Position numbers and translations under genes: made by a program | Part shown: positions 48,610-57,170 of the stretch, in pieces | How the letters are laid out: each line of letters begins with the position of its first letter | Numbering within the stretch: position 1 is the stretch's first letter | Origin: Bacteroides caecigallinarum | GTDB lineage: Bacteria > Bacteroidota > Bacteroidia > Bacteroidales > Bacteroidaceae | Assembly (NCBI RefSeq): GCF_016901995.1 | Contig: NZ_JACJLE010000007.1 | Coordinates: 1 to 64,000 of the forward strand | Direction of reading: 5' to 3' | Length of the DNA: 64,000 bases | The notes under the pieces: model-generated | Seen by the model: only the letters and a program-made list of their open reading frames with translations | What the model was told of the DNA's origin: nothing | Databases searched by the model: none

Positions 48610-50241
48610 ATGAAATTACTCTGGTTGGATTTAAACAGTTCGTATGCACATTCATCACTTGCTCTGCCGGCTCTGCACGCCCAGATGGCAGACGATAAAA
48701 GCATCGTTTGGATTAAGGTTTCGGCTACTATAAACGAAAATCCGGGAATGGTGGCAGAACAGATCTATAAACACAAGCCTGATATCGTTGCATCCACATG
48801 CTGGCTCTTCAACCACGAAGCGCTAATGCATATCACATGCCGGGTGAAATCGCTGCTGCCACAATGCCGGATAATCCTCGGAGGTCCGGAGTTTCTAGGA
48901 GACAATAAGAAATTCCTGATAACTAACGATTTTGTTGAGGCAGTTTTCAGGGGTGAAGGTGAAACCGGATTCAAGCAGTGGATGAAGCATTTCGACAATA
49001 AGGAGGAATGGAAGGACATTGCCGGACTATGCTATATGGATGATAATGGAGAATACCACGACAACGGTATTGCAAGGGTAACGGACTTCACTGCACTGGA
49101 ATATCCTGAAAGGAGCGAACTGTTCAACTGGGACAAACCATTCGTACAACTGGAGACAACCAGAGGATGTTTCAACACTTGTGCCTTTTGCGTCAGTGGA
49201 GGCGACAAACCTGTAAGAAACCTAAGCATAGACACAATCAGAGAAAGGATAGAAATCATTCATAGTCACGGCATTAAAAACATAAGGGTGCTTGACCGTA
49301 CTTTCAATTACAATACCAGATACGCGAAAGAACTTCTTGCTCTATTTCGTGAGTATCCGGACATGAATTTCCATCTTGAAATCCATCCGGCATTACTGTC
49401 AGACGAACTGAAAGCAGAATTGATGTCAATGCCTAAAGGACTTCTGCATCTGGAAGCAGGAATACAAAGTCTGAGGGAAATAGTGCTTACCACAAGCCGA
49501 CGTGCCGGAAAACTTGAAGATGCGATGAAAGGACTGAAATTTCTGTGTTCACTAGAGAATATGGAAACTCATGCAGACCTTATCGCAGGATTGCCTCACT
49601 ATCATCTGAATGAGATTTTCGAAGACGTACGCACACTTGCAGGACTTAATGCAGGAGAAATTCAGCTGGAATCACTGAAACTGCTTCCGGGAACTGAAAT
49701 GAGAAGAAGAGCTGAAGAGCTAGGAATAAGATATTCTCCCCTGCCACCATACGAAGTACTCGAGACGAACGATATTACATCTGACGAACTACAGACAGCC
49801 AGACTTCTTTCACGCCTTTTGGACGGTTTCTACAATGCCAAGGCATGGCAGAGACTTACACGCCGACTGATAGTAGAGAACGAAGACTTCCTGTATAGTT
49901 TCCTTGAACATCTCACAAACATCGGAGTGATAGACCAGCCTATGGGACTGGAAAGAAGAGGAATAATTCTTTACAAGTTCTGCAAGAGTAATTATCCGGA
50001 ATACACATTGGATGCCACTCAGGCATGGATAGAAGCAGGAATGTCGCTCAAGAAAGAACCTGCAGAAGCGATAAGAACAAAACATGTCACACCGCCAGAT
50101 TCATGGGAAGTCGCCTACGGAACATACGACGAACATCTGCGTCTGTGCAAACTGCCTGTTAATGATAACGACCATTATATATGGTATGCCTTCAATCCTG
50201 ACGAACAGGGAGGTATCCCTATATTCAAGGCAACAAACTGA
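48610..50241 (+). CDS. B12-binding-domain radical SAM protein (DUF4080 type)
   Basis: A 543-residue protein. The N-terminal B12-binding-like Rossmann domain spans residues 1-130 (IVASTCWLFNHE, CRIILGGPEFLGDN). The radical SAM core has Cys187, Cys191 and Cys194 in CFNTCAFC. LHLEAGIQSL and HADLIAGLPHY are typical of the B12-radical SAM oxidase/methyltransferase group, and a DUF4080 domain forms the C-terminus. The substrate is unknown. It is transcribed alone between two terminators. Confidence 0.9.
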   Translation: MKLLWLDLNSSYAHSSLALPALHAQMADDKSIVWIKVSATINENPGMVAEQIYKHKPDIVASTCWLFNHEALMHITCRVKSLLPQCRIILGGPEFLGDNKKFLITNDFVEAVFRGEGETGFKQWMKHFDNKEEWKDIAGLCYMDDNGEYHDNGIARVTDFTALEYPERSELFNWDKPFVQLETTRGCFNTCAFCVSGGDKPVRNLSIDTIRERIEIIHSHGIKNIRVLDRTFNYNTRYAKELLALFREYPDMNFHLEIHPALLSDELKAELMSMPKGLLHLEAGIQSLREIVLTTSRRAGKLEDAMKGLKFLCSLENMETHADLIAGLPHYHLNEIFEDVRTLAGLNAGEIQLESLKLLPGTEMRRRAEELGIRYSPLPPYEVLETNDITSDELQTARLLSRLLDGFYNAKAWQRLTRRLIVENEDFLYSFLEHLTNIGVIDQPMGLERRGIILYKFCKSNYPEYTLDATQAWIEAGMSLKKEPAEAIRTKHVTPPDSWEVAYGTYDEHLRLCKLPVNDNDHYIWYAFNPDEQGGIPIFKATN

Positions 50242-50252
50242 TATAAAATTCG

Positions 50253-50289
50253 AGAGCCGCTCTACACAATACTTGCATAGAACGGCTCT
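50253..50289. terminator. Hairpin terminator after the radical SAM gene
   Basis: AGAGCCG-c-TCTA pairs with TAGA-a-CGGCTCT, followed by TTAAT. It sits between convergent genes. Confidence 0.75.
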
Positions 50290-50311
50290 TTAATATTTTC
50301 TGAATGTCATG

Positions 50312-50653
50312 TTATTCTTCTTTCTTCTCCTCGTACGGGATACGATATGCTGTATATAGTTCAAGCACTGCTGCTACACTCAGACATAAAATCCATTCGT
50401 TATGATGCCACACAATCATCATTACACCCGCTATAACAAGCAGCATAGCCCCTATCAACTGCTGACGTTTCAGTCGTTTTAGAACTATATTCTTACCGAA
50501 GTATCTTCCTGTCTTTGTCTGGATCCACCCGAACATCAGTGCCCCGACAATGTAAATATACGGTGCATATTCAAACTTTACGAACTGCAATATCAGTCCA
50601 ACAAACAACACCACTGCACCAGCAACAGCTATTATATTATCCAGTTTATTCAT
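50312..50653 (-). CDS. Small integral membrane protein
   Basis: A 113-residue protein with about four membrane segments (IIAVAGAVVLFVGLILQF, APYIYIVGALMFGW, LIGAMLLVIAGVMMIVW, WILCLSVAAVLELYTAY) and a charged tail (EEKKEE). I chose the ATG at 50653. The start overlaps the end of the ftsB-like gene by 8 bp, so the two are coupled. The family is not named and its function is unknown. Confidence 0.75.
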   Translation of the reverse strand: MNKLDNIIAVAGAVVLFVGLILQFVKFEYAPYIYIVGALMFGWIQTKTGRYFGKNIVLKRLKRQQLIGAMLLVIAGVMMIVWHHNEWILCLSVAAVLELYTAYRIPYEEKKEE

Positions 50654-50960
50654 CTTCCAAATCCTGCTCAAAAATAAATATATCTTCGTTTTCCTTCTTC
50701 ATCATGTATTTTTCGCGCGCCACTTTCTCCAATGCCTCCGGATTGGTTGAGATTTCTTTCAGCAACTTGCTATCCTCCTCAAACTGCTTTCTATAATGCC
50801 TGATTTCAGTATTCAGTCTGTTTATTTCAGCACGATGTTCCAAACGGCGGATCCAGCTGTTCTCATCCAGAACACCAATTATCAGCACAAATACAGCCAA
50901 TGTGACACCGTATTTGTGAAGTCGCACAAAATTCCATATATTTTCCAGCTTCTCTTTCAT
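50646..50960 (-). CDS. FtsB/DivIC-like septum formation protein
   Basis: A 104-residue bitopic protein. A short cytosolic N-terminus is followed by a membrane helix (residues 18-33, VTLAVFVLIIGVLDEN), a coiled coil (35-75, RRLEHRAEINRLNTEIRHYRKQFEED) and PEALEKVAREKYMMKKENEDIFI. The last is the hallmark end of FtsB/DivIC. It is a likely divisome component acting with FtsL/FtsQ. It is coupled to the downstream membrane protein gene. Confidence 0.88.
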   Translation of the reverse strand: MKEKLENIWNFVRLHKYGVTLAVFVLIIGVLDENSWIRRLEHRAEINRLNTEIRHYRKQFEEDSKLLKEISTNPEALEKVAREKYMMKKENEDIFIFEQDLEDE

Positions 50961-51051
50961 GACAAAGAATATTTAGTGGTGCAAATATAAGAATAAATGC
51001 TGTAAGCCCCAATTCTTTCATATAGCATAATGAATTGTCGGCAGAAATAAT

Positions 51052-51059
51052 TATCTTTG
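51052..51059 (+). promoter_or_regulatory. -7 box of the DUF3791/DUF3990 cassette
   Basis: TATCTTTG, 31 bp before the ATG at 51090. The -33 element is weak (ATTG at an unusual distance). Confidence 0.5.
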
Positions 51060-51089
51060 TCATAATAATTATAGTAGTGAAATATAAAC

Positions 51090-51314
51090 ATGAGTACCGA
51101 AGCACGTGATAAAGCCGAATATATAGTAGCTCTCATCTCAGAGTTTGCTAAAGCCAAGCACCTTTCCGAAAGTCAGGCATACCGTTACCTGCGTCGGTTT
51201 GATGCTATACGCTTTATCAATATGCATTATAAGATTGCCCACACTTTAAGAATGGAGGATGTATTGGATGATATCACAGCATATTGCAAACGCCACGGAG
51301 GGGCGATAGCATGA
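51090..51314 (+). CDS. DUF3791 family protein, putative antitoxin-like partner
   Basis: A 74-residue helical protein (EYIVALISEFAKAKHLSESQAYRYLRRF, MHYKIAHTLRMEDVLDDI) ending CKRHGGAIA, a typical DUF3791 sequence. Its stop overlaps the start of the DUF3990 gene in an ATGA. Such pairs are commonly viewed as toxin-antitoxin-like, with DUF3990 as the ADP-ribosyltransferase-fold partner. That role is inferred, not shown by the sequence. Confidence 0.82.
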   Translation: MSTEARDKAEYIVALISEFAKAKHLSESQAYRYLRRFDAIRFINMHYKIAHTLRMEDVLDDITAYCKRHGGAIA

Positions 51315-51796
51315 AACTTTATCATGGTTCCACTGTAGATATTACTAATATTGACCTTTCAAAATCAAAGCCAAATAAAGATTTTGGCAAAGGATTTTAT
51401 CTTTCTGACAACAGGCAACAAGCATACAACATGGCAGCATACAAAGCTATGCAGCTGGATATGGAACCCGTTGTAAACATATTTGAATTTGATGAAAGAA
51501 TACTAACCAATAATTCCCATGGTTTAAAAATCAAATGTTTCAAAGAATACGATGAGGAATGGGCTAATTTTATTTTCGAAAACCGCAACAATGTAAATTC
51601 AAATGTCCCCGTTCATGATTACGATATAGTTTATGGTCCAATAGCAAATGACCGTGTAGGTTTACAGATACGTAATTATATGGAACATAATATTGATTTA
51701 CAGACTTTCCTAGAACGGCTAAAATACATGAAAGGTATTACTTTCCAATATTTCTTCGGAACAGAACGTGCTATTAAATTCCTGAAAAAGTTATGA
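51311..51796 (+). CDS. DUF3990 family protein, ADP-ribosyltransferase-like fold
   Basis: A 161-residue protein. It opens with MKLYHGSTVDI, and DFGKGFYLSDNRQQAYNMA is diagnostic of DUF3990, which belongs to the ADP-ribosyltransferase clan. Later VPVHDYDIVYGPIANDRVGL and FQYFFGTERAIKFLK are also family-like. It could modify a protein or nucleic acid with ADP-ribose. The catalytic set cannot be assigned without structural alignment. The ATG at 51311 overlaps the previous stop, and its stop overlaps the next start. Confidence 0.82.
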   Translation: MKLYHGSTVDITNIDLSKSKPNKDFGKGFYLSDNRQQAYNMAAYKAMQLDMEPVVNIFEFDERILTNNSHGLKIKCFKEYDEEWANFIFENRNNVNSNVPVHDYDIVYGPIANDRVGLQIRNYMEHNIDLQTFLERLKYMKGITFQYFFGTERAIKFLKKL

Positions 51797-52011
51797 CAGA
51801 TATTGAATATATGACTGAATGTATGACAAAAGACCTTATTCTATTGTTAATGGAACGACGGAATATGGATTTGGAAACGGCATTGGATATTATTTATACA
51901 TCCGACACCTTTCAAAAATTGAAAGACAGCAAAACAGGACTATATTTCCAAAGCCCGTTGTATGTTTATGATTTCCTCGAAAAAGAAATAGAAACAGGAC
52001 GTATGTCTTAA
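51793..52011 (+). CDS. Second DUF3791 family protein
   Basis: A 72-residue protein (MTECMTKDLILLLMERRNMDLETALDII, TGLYFQSPLYVYDFLEKEIE), matching the other common form of DUF3791. It is coupled to the DUF3990 gene by an ATGA overlap, so the ART-like gene is sandwiched between two different DUF3791 proteins. Whether both neutralise or position the central enzyme is unknown. Confidence 0.8.
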   Translation: MTDIEYMTECMTKDLILLLMERRNMDLETALDIIYTSDTFQKLKDSKTGLYFQSPLYVYDFLEKEIETGRMS

Positions 52012-52084
52012 TTTGGCTGTTAAAAATATATCTTTATAGAACAGTCTGCTACTCGGAATTAGAAGTTGAAAACATTATTTTCAC

Positions 52085-52115
52085 TTTGTACTTCACTCGG
52101 TTTGCATTATCTTTG
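52085..52115 (+). promoter_or_regulatory. Promoter of dnaX
   Basis: TTTG at 52085-52088 and TATCTTTG at 52108-52115 with a 19-bp spacer, matching the consensus. Confidence 0.75.
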
Positions 52116-52153
52116 TCATTAACTTAACAAAACAAGAAAAACTAATCCTGATT

Positions 52154-53974
52154 ATGGACAACTATATTGTATCAGCACGTAAATACCGCCCTGCCACATT
52201 CGACACCGTAGTAGGACAGCGTGCACTCACAACGACTCTGAAGAATGCCATTGCCAACAACAAGCTGGCCCACGCCTATCTTTTCTGCGGACCGCGAGGA
52301 GTAGGAAAAACCACATGCGCACGTATTTTTGCAAAAACCATAAACTGTCTGTCACCGAAACCTGATGGCGAGGCTTGCAACGAATGTGAATCATGTAAGG
52401 CATTCAACGAACAGCGTTCATACAATATCCATGAGCTGGATGCCGCCTCTAACAACTCTGTGGAAGATATCCGCTCGCTGATAGAGCAGGTACGCATCCC
52501 GCCACAGATAGGCAAATACAAGGTATATATCATCGACGAGGTACACATGCTGTCAACGGCTGCCTTCAATGCTTTTCTGAAAACACTTGAAGAGCCGCCT
52601 CATCATGCCATATTCATCCTTGCCACAACAGAGAAACATAAGATTCTGCCTACAATCCTTAGCCGATGTCAGATATATGACTTCAGCCGTATCAGCGTTA
52701 CTGATACAGTGGAACATCTTCAGGGAGTGGCACAGAAAGAAGGTATAGACGTTGAACCTGAAGCACTGACCGTAATAGCACAGAAAGCAGACGGAGGTAT
52801 GCGCGACGCCTTATCAATCTTCGACCAGGTGACAAGTTTCTCAAACGGACACATCACTTACAAGAGTGTCATCGAAAACCTCAACGTACTTGACTACGAA
52901 TATTATTTCAAACTGACAGACTATATTCTGGAAAACAAGGTTTCGGAATGCATGCTTCTGTTCAACGAGGTATTGAAGAAAGGATTCGACGGCAATCACT
53001 TCATCACCGGATTGAGTTCACACTTCCGCGACCTGCTTGTGAGCCGCGACGAACAGACACTGCAGCTTCTGGAAGTAGGTGCCTCAATAAGAGAAAGATA
53101 CAAGACTCAGGCACAGAAATGCGAACAGAAGTTCCTCTACAAGGCAATGAAGCTGTGTAATGACTGCGACCTGAACTACAGACAGAGCAAGAACAAGCGA
53201 CTTCTGGTAGAGCTGACACTGATACAACTGGCACAGATTACATCCGAAGAAGACGATATCAGCAATGGGCGTAGCCCTAAAGTGATAAAACCTATCTTCA
53301 ACCAGCAGACTGCTCCGGTAGCAACGCAGCAACAACCTGTAGCCCAGCAACCGGTACAAGTTCAGAACGTACAACAACAGGTACAGCAAAGCACTTCAGA
53401 ATCTCAACCACAATACGGCAATAACCCTGCACAACAGCAGGTACATAAGCTACCCGACGGACTAAAAGTTACCCAAGAGAAGAAAATACCTGTAGTAAAA
53501 GCGGGAATACTCGGACCGTCAATAAAGAAAAGGCCACAGCATCAGGAGGAAGCTGCCGCACAGAAACCTGCAGCACAAGTTCAGCAGATAGAAAAGGAAT
53601 GGGAAGACTACGATGTGTATGAAAAAGACCTGAACTACTACTGGAGAGAATTTGCAACCCGTCTTCCTAAAGAAGAAGCTGCAAATGCAGGACGAATGAT
53701 GAACATGTCGCCGAAACTTCTTAACGACCAGACTACATTCGAAGTGGCGGTAGATAACGAAATGGTTCAGAAATATATGCTGCAACTGGCACCACAGATA
53801 GAGAATCACTTGAGGGAACAGCTTCACAACAGAAAAATCAAGATGACTGTACGCGTAAGTGCAGCCGATGAGAATATCAGAGCCTACAGCCATGTGGAAC
53901 GCTTCCAGATGATGAGCAAGAAAAACCCTAATTTGCTGAAACTGAAAGAAGAATTTGGACTGGAGTTATCATAA
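52154..53974 (+). CDS. dnaX: DNA polymerase III subunit gamma/tau
   Basis: A 606-residue clamp-loader subunit. AAA+ motifs include Walker A GPRGVGKTT, zinc-binding Cys in CNECESCKAF, Walker B in YIIDEVHML and the SRC motif in TILSRCQIYDF. A Gln/Pro/Val-rich low-complexity linker (about residues 378-440) leads to a C-terminal domain expected to bind the polymerase and helicase. I did not see an obvious slippery site for a shorter gamma form. It is monocistronic with a long terminator. Confidence 0.95.
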   Translation: MDNYIVSARKYRPATFDTVVGQRALTTTLKNAIANNKLAHAYLFCGPRGVGKTTCARIFAKTINCLSPKPDGEACNECESCKAFNEQRSYNIHELDAASNNSVEDIRSLIEQVRIPPQIGKYKVYIIDEVHMLSTAAFNAFLKTLEEPPHHAIFILATTEKHKILPTILSRCQIYDFSRISVTDTVEHLQGVAQKEGIDVEPEALTVIAQKADGGMRDALSIFDQVTSFSNGHITYKSVIENLNVLDYEYYFKLTDYILENKVSECMLLFNEVLKKGFDGNHFITGLSSHFRDLLVSRDEQTLQLLEVGASIRERYKTQAQKCEQKFLYKAMKLCNDCDLNYRQSKNKRLLVELTLIQLAQITSEEDDISNGRSPKVIKPIFNQQTAPVATQQQPVAQQPVQVQNVQQQVQQSTSESQPQYGNNPAQQQVHKLPDGLKVTQEKKIPVVKAGILGPSIKKRPQHQEEAAAQKPAAQVQQIEKEWEDYDVYEKDLNYYWREFATRLPKEEAANAGRMMNMSPKLLNDQTTFEVAVDNEMVQKYMLQLAPQIENHLREQLHNRKIKMTVRVSAADENIRAYSHVERFQMMSKKNPNLLKLKEEFGLELS

Positions 53975-53991
53975 AAAACATTTATAAAAGC

Positions 53992-54048
53992 GAAACAGCT
54001 TCATAAACATTCAACTCAGATTGATAGTTTATGAAGCTGTTTCTTTTT
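53992..54048. terminator. Strong terminator after dnaX
   Basis: A 17-bp perfect stem (GAAACAGCTTCATAAAC and its complement) with an 18-nt loop, followed by TTTTT. It lies between convergent dnaX and queF. Confidence 0.9.
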
Positions 54049-54064
54049 GGTTTATACTATAAAA

Positions 54065-54520
54065 TTATAAATCGTGATTGCGCATACGGTACTCAGCCAG
54101 TTCCTCATACTTCGTTCCCGGACGTCCGTAGTTACAGTAAGGATAAATCGAAATACCTCCGCGCGGAGTAAATATACCGGTCACCTCGATATACTTAGGA
54201 TCCATCAGTTTGATAAGGTCCTTCATGATTATATTCACACAGTCCTCATGAAAATCTCCGTGATTTCTGAAACTGAACAGATAGAGTTTCAGACTCTTGC
54301 TTTCCACCATCTTCACGTCAGGCAGATAGCTTATACGGATTTCAGCAAAGTCAGGCTGTCCGGTGATAGGACAAAGACTTGTAAACTCAGGGCAGTTGAA
54401 ACGTACCCAATAATCATTCTCCGGATGCTTGTTTACAAAAGCCTCAAGTACCTCCGGAGCATAGTCCTGACGATAGACAGTGCTACCGCCAAGCAGCGTC
54501 AGTTCTTCTTTTCTTTCCAT
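54065..54520 (-). CDS. queF: 7-cyano-7-deazaguanine reductase QueF
   Basis: A 151-residue type I QueF that reduces preQ0 to preQ1 with NADPH in queuosine synthesis. The catalytic Cys is in [16 protein letters not shown], and [20 protein letters not shown] is the QueF signature. I chose the ATG at 54520 ([12 protein letters not shown]) because the longer frame runs through an intergenic hairpin repeat. It lies 175 bp after queC, with that repeat in its leader. Confidence 0.94.
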   Translation of the reverse strand: MERKEELTLLGGSTVYRQDYAPEVLEAFVNKHPENDYWVRFNCPEFTSLCPITGQPDFAEIRISYLPDVKMVESKSLKLYLFSFRNHGDFHEDCVNIIMKDLIKLMDPKYIEVTGIFTPRGGISIYPYCNYGRPGTKYEELAEYRMRNHDL

Positions 54521-54568
54521 TGTATATATAATTTTTCCTTTTATACGATATAATATCCGCAAACAATT

Positions 54569-54656
54569 ATCTCCACACGTTCGTGTGGAGTACTCGACAC
54601 CCTCGTGTGGAGAACTCGACACGGCCGTGTGGAGATCTCATCACGTACGTGTGGAG
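54569..54656. repeat. Four tandem 22-bp hairpin repeats in the queF leader
   Basis: Units at 54569, 54591, 54613 and 54635, each ending CGTGTGGAG. Unit 1 forms a perfect CTCCACACG-tt-CGTGTGGAG hairpin. The others keep the right arm and vary in the left arm and loop (CTCGACACC, CTCGACACG, CTCATCACG). Confidence 0.85.
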
Positions 54657-54695
54657 ATAAATATCCTTTATCTGAAAACTGCAATAAAAAGCAGA

Positions 54696-55361
54696 TTATT
54701 TATTTTTCGAGCTCAAATACTTTTCAAGTCCCTCGCGACGTAACTTACACGCCGGGCAATGTCCGCATCCGTCGCCCTGCACCCCGTTGTAGCATGTCAG
54801 AGTTTCGTTTCTTATCAGATCAAGCACTCCAAGCTCGTCTGCCAAAGCCCATGTCTGAGCCTTGTCTATCCACATCAGCGGAGTGTGAATCACGAACTGC
54901 TCGTCCATTGCAAGGTTGAGAGTGACGTTGAGCGATTTGATAAACGAATCCCTGCAGTCGGGATAACCGCTGAAGTCTGTCTGCGAAACTCCTGTAACCA
55001 GATGACTGATGCCATGCTCACGCGCATAAACGGCAGCTATACTGAGGAAGAACAGGTTTCTTCCCGGCACGAAAGTATTTGGAAAAGAATCTTCAGGCTT
55101 CTCCTCGTCCATCACGATGGAAGTATCAGTAAGAGAATTCTTGCCAAGATGACCGATGAACGATACATCCATTGCGTGAAAATGCACTCCTGCCCTTTCG
55201 GCAATCCCTCTCGCCAGTTCCACCTCCTTTACATGTTTCTGACCATAGATGAAAGTAAGCGCATAAACTTCCTTGAAATGTTTCTTTGCCCAAAACAGGC
55301 AAGTAGTAGAATCCTGGCCGCCACTGAACACTACCAGTGCGGCCTCATTATTCATAGTCAT
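54696..55361 (-). CDS. queC: 7-cyano-7-deazaguanine synthase QueC
   Basis: A 221-residue ATP-dependent enzyme converting carboxy-deazaguanine to preQ0. The PP-loop is [26 protein letters not shown] is characteristic, and the zinc site is CYNG[12 protein letters not shown]. I chose the ATG at 55361 over a TTG at 55367. It directly follows the transporter gene, with the stop and start adjacent. It belongs to a minus-strand transporter-queC-queF operon. Confidence 0.94.
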   Translation of the reverse strand: MTMNNEAALVVFSGGQDSTTCLFWAKKHFKEVYALTFIYGQKHVKEVELARGIAERAGVHFHAMDVSFIGHLGKNSLTDTSIVMDEEKPEDSFPNTFVPGRNLFFLSIAAVYAREHGISHLVTGVSQTDFSGYPDCRDSFIKSLNVTLNLAMDEQFVIHTPLMWIDKAQTWALADELGVLDLIRNETLTCYNGVQGDGCGHCPACKLRREGLEKYLSSKNK

Positions 55362-55363
55362 AA

Positions 55364-56050
55364 TCAAATCTCCTTAATTTTCAGTACATTATACGAGATA
55401 TTCTCATCATACACATCGCAATCATCTACACGCTTGATGTAGTTCACTACCCTGATAGTCACAGGGAGAATGATGATTTCATAAAGCGTTTTCAGAACTA
55501 CCTGTACAACCATCATTTTCAGCAACTCGTTCACAGGCATCAGTCCACCGAAAGCCAACGGGAAGAAAATGATTGAATCGGCACCTTCACCAGCCAAAGT
55601 TGAAACAATGGCACGGGCAGAGAAGTTCTTTCCGTGTGAAGCTATCTTCATCTTACTCATAACGAAAGCATTGATGAATGAACCTACAAGGAAAGCTGTC
55701 AAGCTGGCAGCCGCGATACGCGGAGCAAGACCGAACACGAAATCAAATGCCTGTTCGCCTTCCCAGAAAGGAGCCGCAGGAAGAGCCACTGCCACTTTAC
55801 CTAAGGCTACTACCATGAAGTTCATAAGGAACCCCATCCAAATGATAAGACGCGCCTTGCGGAAGCCCCAGACTTCGGCAATACAGTCATTGATAATGTA
55901 AGAGATTGGAAAAACTATCAGTCCGGCAGTTACGGAAATCGGACCGAATTGTACGACTTTGGCCTCTAAAAGATTGGCTGCCACGAGGCAGACACAAAAA
56001 ACAATACCCAAGACCATGAAAGGTACTGATACGAGATTTTCTTTTTTCAT
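55364..56050 (-). CDS. yhhQ: Queuosine precursor transporter (YhhQ/VUT family)
   Basis: A 228-residue inner-membrane protein with about six helices ([57 protein letters not shown]). [11 protein letters not shown] and the Gly/Ala-rich [17 protein letters not shown] are typical of the family that imports queuosine precursors. It is the first gene of the queuosine operon, so the cell may both make and salvage precursors. Confidence 0.9.
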   Translation of the reverse strand: MKKENLVSVPFMVLGIVFCVCLVAANLLEAKVVQFGPISVTAGLIVFPISYIINDCIAEVWGFRKARLIIWMGFLMNFMVVALGKVAVALPAAPFWEGEQAFDFVFGLAPRIAAASLTAFLVGSFINAFVMSKMKIASHGKNFSARAIVSTLAGEGADSIIFFPLAFGGLMPVNELLKMMVVQVVLKTLYEIIILPVTIRVVNYIKRVDDCDVYDENISYNVLKIKEI

Positions 56051-56440
56051 CGTTCCTGTTTTTTACGTGGTGTTCTAGAATACACGGCCGCTATTCACGG
56101 CATCGCATGTTAATGATCTCTGTTTTTAATTCGAGCGCAAAAGTACTGAGTATTTACGATATATGCAAGGAAAAGTTATGTTTGTGAATGAATATGAGTA
56201 TAAAATTGAGAATAGCTGTATAAATATCGTGATACAAATGTCATTGCGGATAAGTTTACCCAATTGGAATACATGTAGATACTGATAAATTCCTGCCGGG
56301 CAAAAAACATAATATCAAACGGAAGCGATTTCTTTCTATACCACATTCTATAATTTGAACTGAGGAGAATACGGAAGGATACCTGTTGAGGAGGTGACCA
56401 ACAGGGTAAATAGTACCCTCGAAAAGTACACTGTAAACAA
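56051..56440. other. Gene-free stretch upstream of the putative defence region
   Basis: About 390 bp without a credible coding frame on either strand. It contains the yhhQ leader. An open minus-strand frame (56176-56613) reads antisense through the repeat described next and has no protein-like composition. Confidence 0.4.
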
Positions 56441-56445
56441 AAAAG

Positions 56446-56674
56446 TTCGGTGATAATGCAAAAAGCTTCGGTGAAAACCTTCGGTGATTTGCAGAAATCT
56501 TCGGTGAAAAGGTTCGGAGACAATTCTAAATGTTCGGAGAGAAAGTTCGGAGAGAAAGTGAATAAGCCTAAAAATATTGGAGAAACAGCACAGAAAATTA
56601 TTAATTTCGTCATTTCCTATCCCTATATATCAGTCGAAGTCTGTTCAATCAGCGGAATGTGTAAAGCCGAATAG
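56446..56674 (+). pseudogene. Decayed repeat-containing gene fragment
   Basis: TTCGG recurs at 56446, 56466, 56480, 56500, 56513, 56533 and 56546 with spacings 20, 14, 20, 13, 20, 13. This is a 33/34-bp tandem repeat encoding Phe-Gly-Asp/Glu-rich units (FGDNSKCSERK). One 34-bp unit shifts the frame. After the repeats the frame reads TAQKIINFVISYP, resembling a small wHTH tail, and ends in TAG at 56672. It probably derives from a gene encoding an FGE-repeat linker protein, but the rest is absent. Confidence 0.45.
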
Positions 56675-56834
56675 TGAACCAACTGTTAAAGTGTAAAATA
56701 GATTAGTTAATCGCACTCAAATCTGACAACCATTTTTAGAGATAGTCACAGTACGCAATAAAATCACGCATGATTTATAAGTACTATTGAAATATATTCC
56801 AATATAAAGTCGTTTTACGACACATATTTGGCAG

Positions 56835-56879
56835 ATAATCATTATAATCAGAATAGATTTTTGATTATAATGATTATCT
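56835..56879. promoter_or_regulatory. Perfect 17-bp inverted repeat, candidate operator of the defence operon
   Basis: GATAATCATTATAATCA at 56835-56851 and TGATTATAATGATTATC at 56863-56879 are exact reverse complements separated by 11 bp. The right arm overlaps the -7 box, and the spacer covers the expected -33 position. Binding by the XRE protein encoded 29 bp downstream would block transcription. Confidence 0.8.
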
Positions 56880-56883
56880 TTGT
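56876..56883 (+). promoter_or_regulatory. -7 box of the defence operon
   Basis: TATCTTTG, 24 bp before the HTH gene ATG at 56908, overlapping the right arm of the inverted repeat. Confidence 0.65.
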
Positions 56884-56907
56884 TCTTGAAAACATATTTT
56901 AGAACGT

Positions 56908-57111
56908 ATGAACAAAGATATTAATCGTTTGAAGGTGGTTTTAGCAGAAAAGAAACGTACTAATAAATGGTTAGCGGAACAATTGGGTAAAGATCCGGGA
57001 ACTGTTTCGAAATGGTGTACAAACACTATGCAACCAAACCTAGAGACATTAGTCAAGATTGCAGAATGTTTAGATGTAGATGTGAAAGATTTACTTTGGT
57101 CAATAAAATAA
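56908..57111 (+). CDS. XRE-family HTH regulator (C-protein-like)
   Basis: A 67-residue protein that is essentially one Cro/CI helix-turn-helix. Helices are at 3-16, 18-25 (KWLAEQLG), 29-37 (PGTVSKWCT) and 45-65 (LETLVKIAECLDVDVKDLLW). It resembles controller proteins of restriction-modification systems. It is the first gene of a compact plus-strand operon, with 59 bp before the McrB-like gene, and a palindromic operator covers its promoter. Autoregulation is inferred from this arrangement. Confidence 0.88.
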   Translation: MNKDINRLKVVLAEKKRTNKWLAEQLGKDPGTVSKWCTNTMQPNLETLVKIAECLDVDVKDLLWSIK

Positions 57112-57170
57112 TAGCCCGTAATTTCTATATTTAGTAACGTAAGGAATAATTTAAGTATTCAAAAGAACCT

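Noticed and set aside
54569-54656. Possible CRISPR array at the 22-bp repeats
   Set aside because: The units are directly tandem with no unique spacers, are internally palindromic, and no cas gene is present.
54065-56050. queF/queC as part of a deazaguanine DNA-modification system linked to the neighbouring restriction-like genes
   Set aside because: The set is an ordinary tRNA-queuosine operon with a precursor transporter. No DpdA-like or DNA-inserting gene is present, and the operon is on the opposite strand.
56176-56613. Minus-strand ORF of 145 codons
   Set aside because: It reads antisense through the FG-type repeat and non-coding DNA. Its composition (runs of Phe/Ser/Leu and Cys) is not protein-like.
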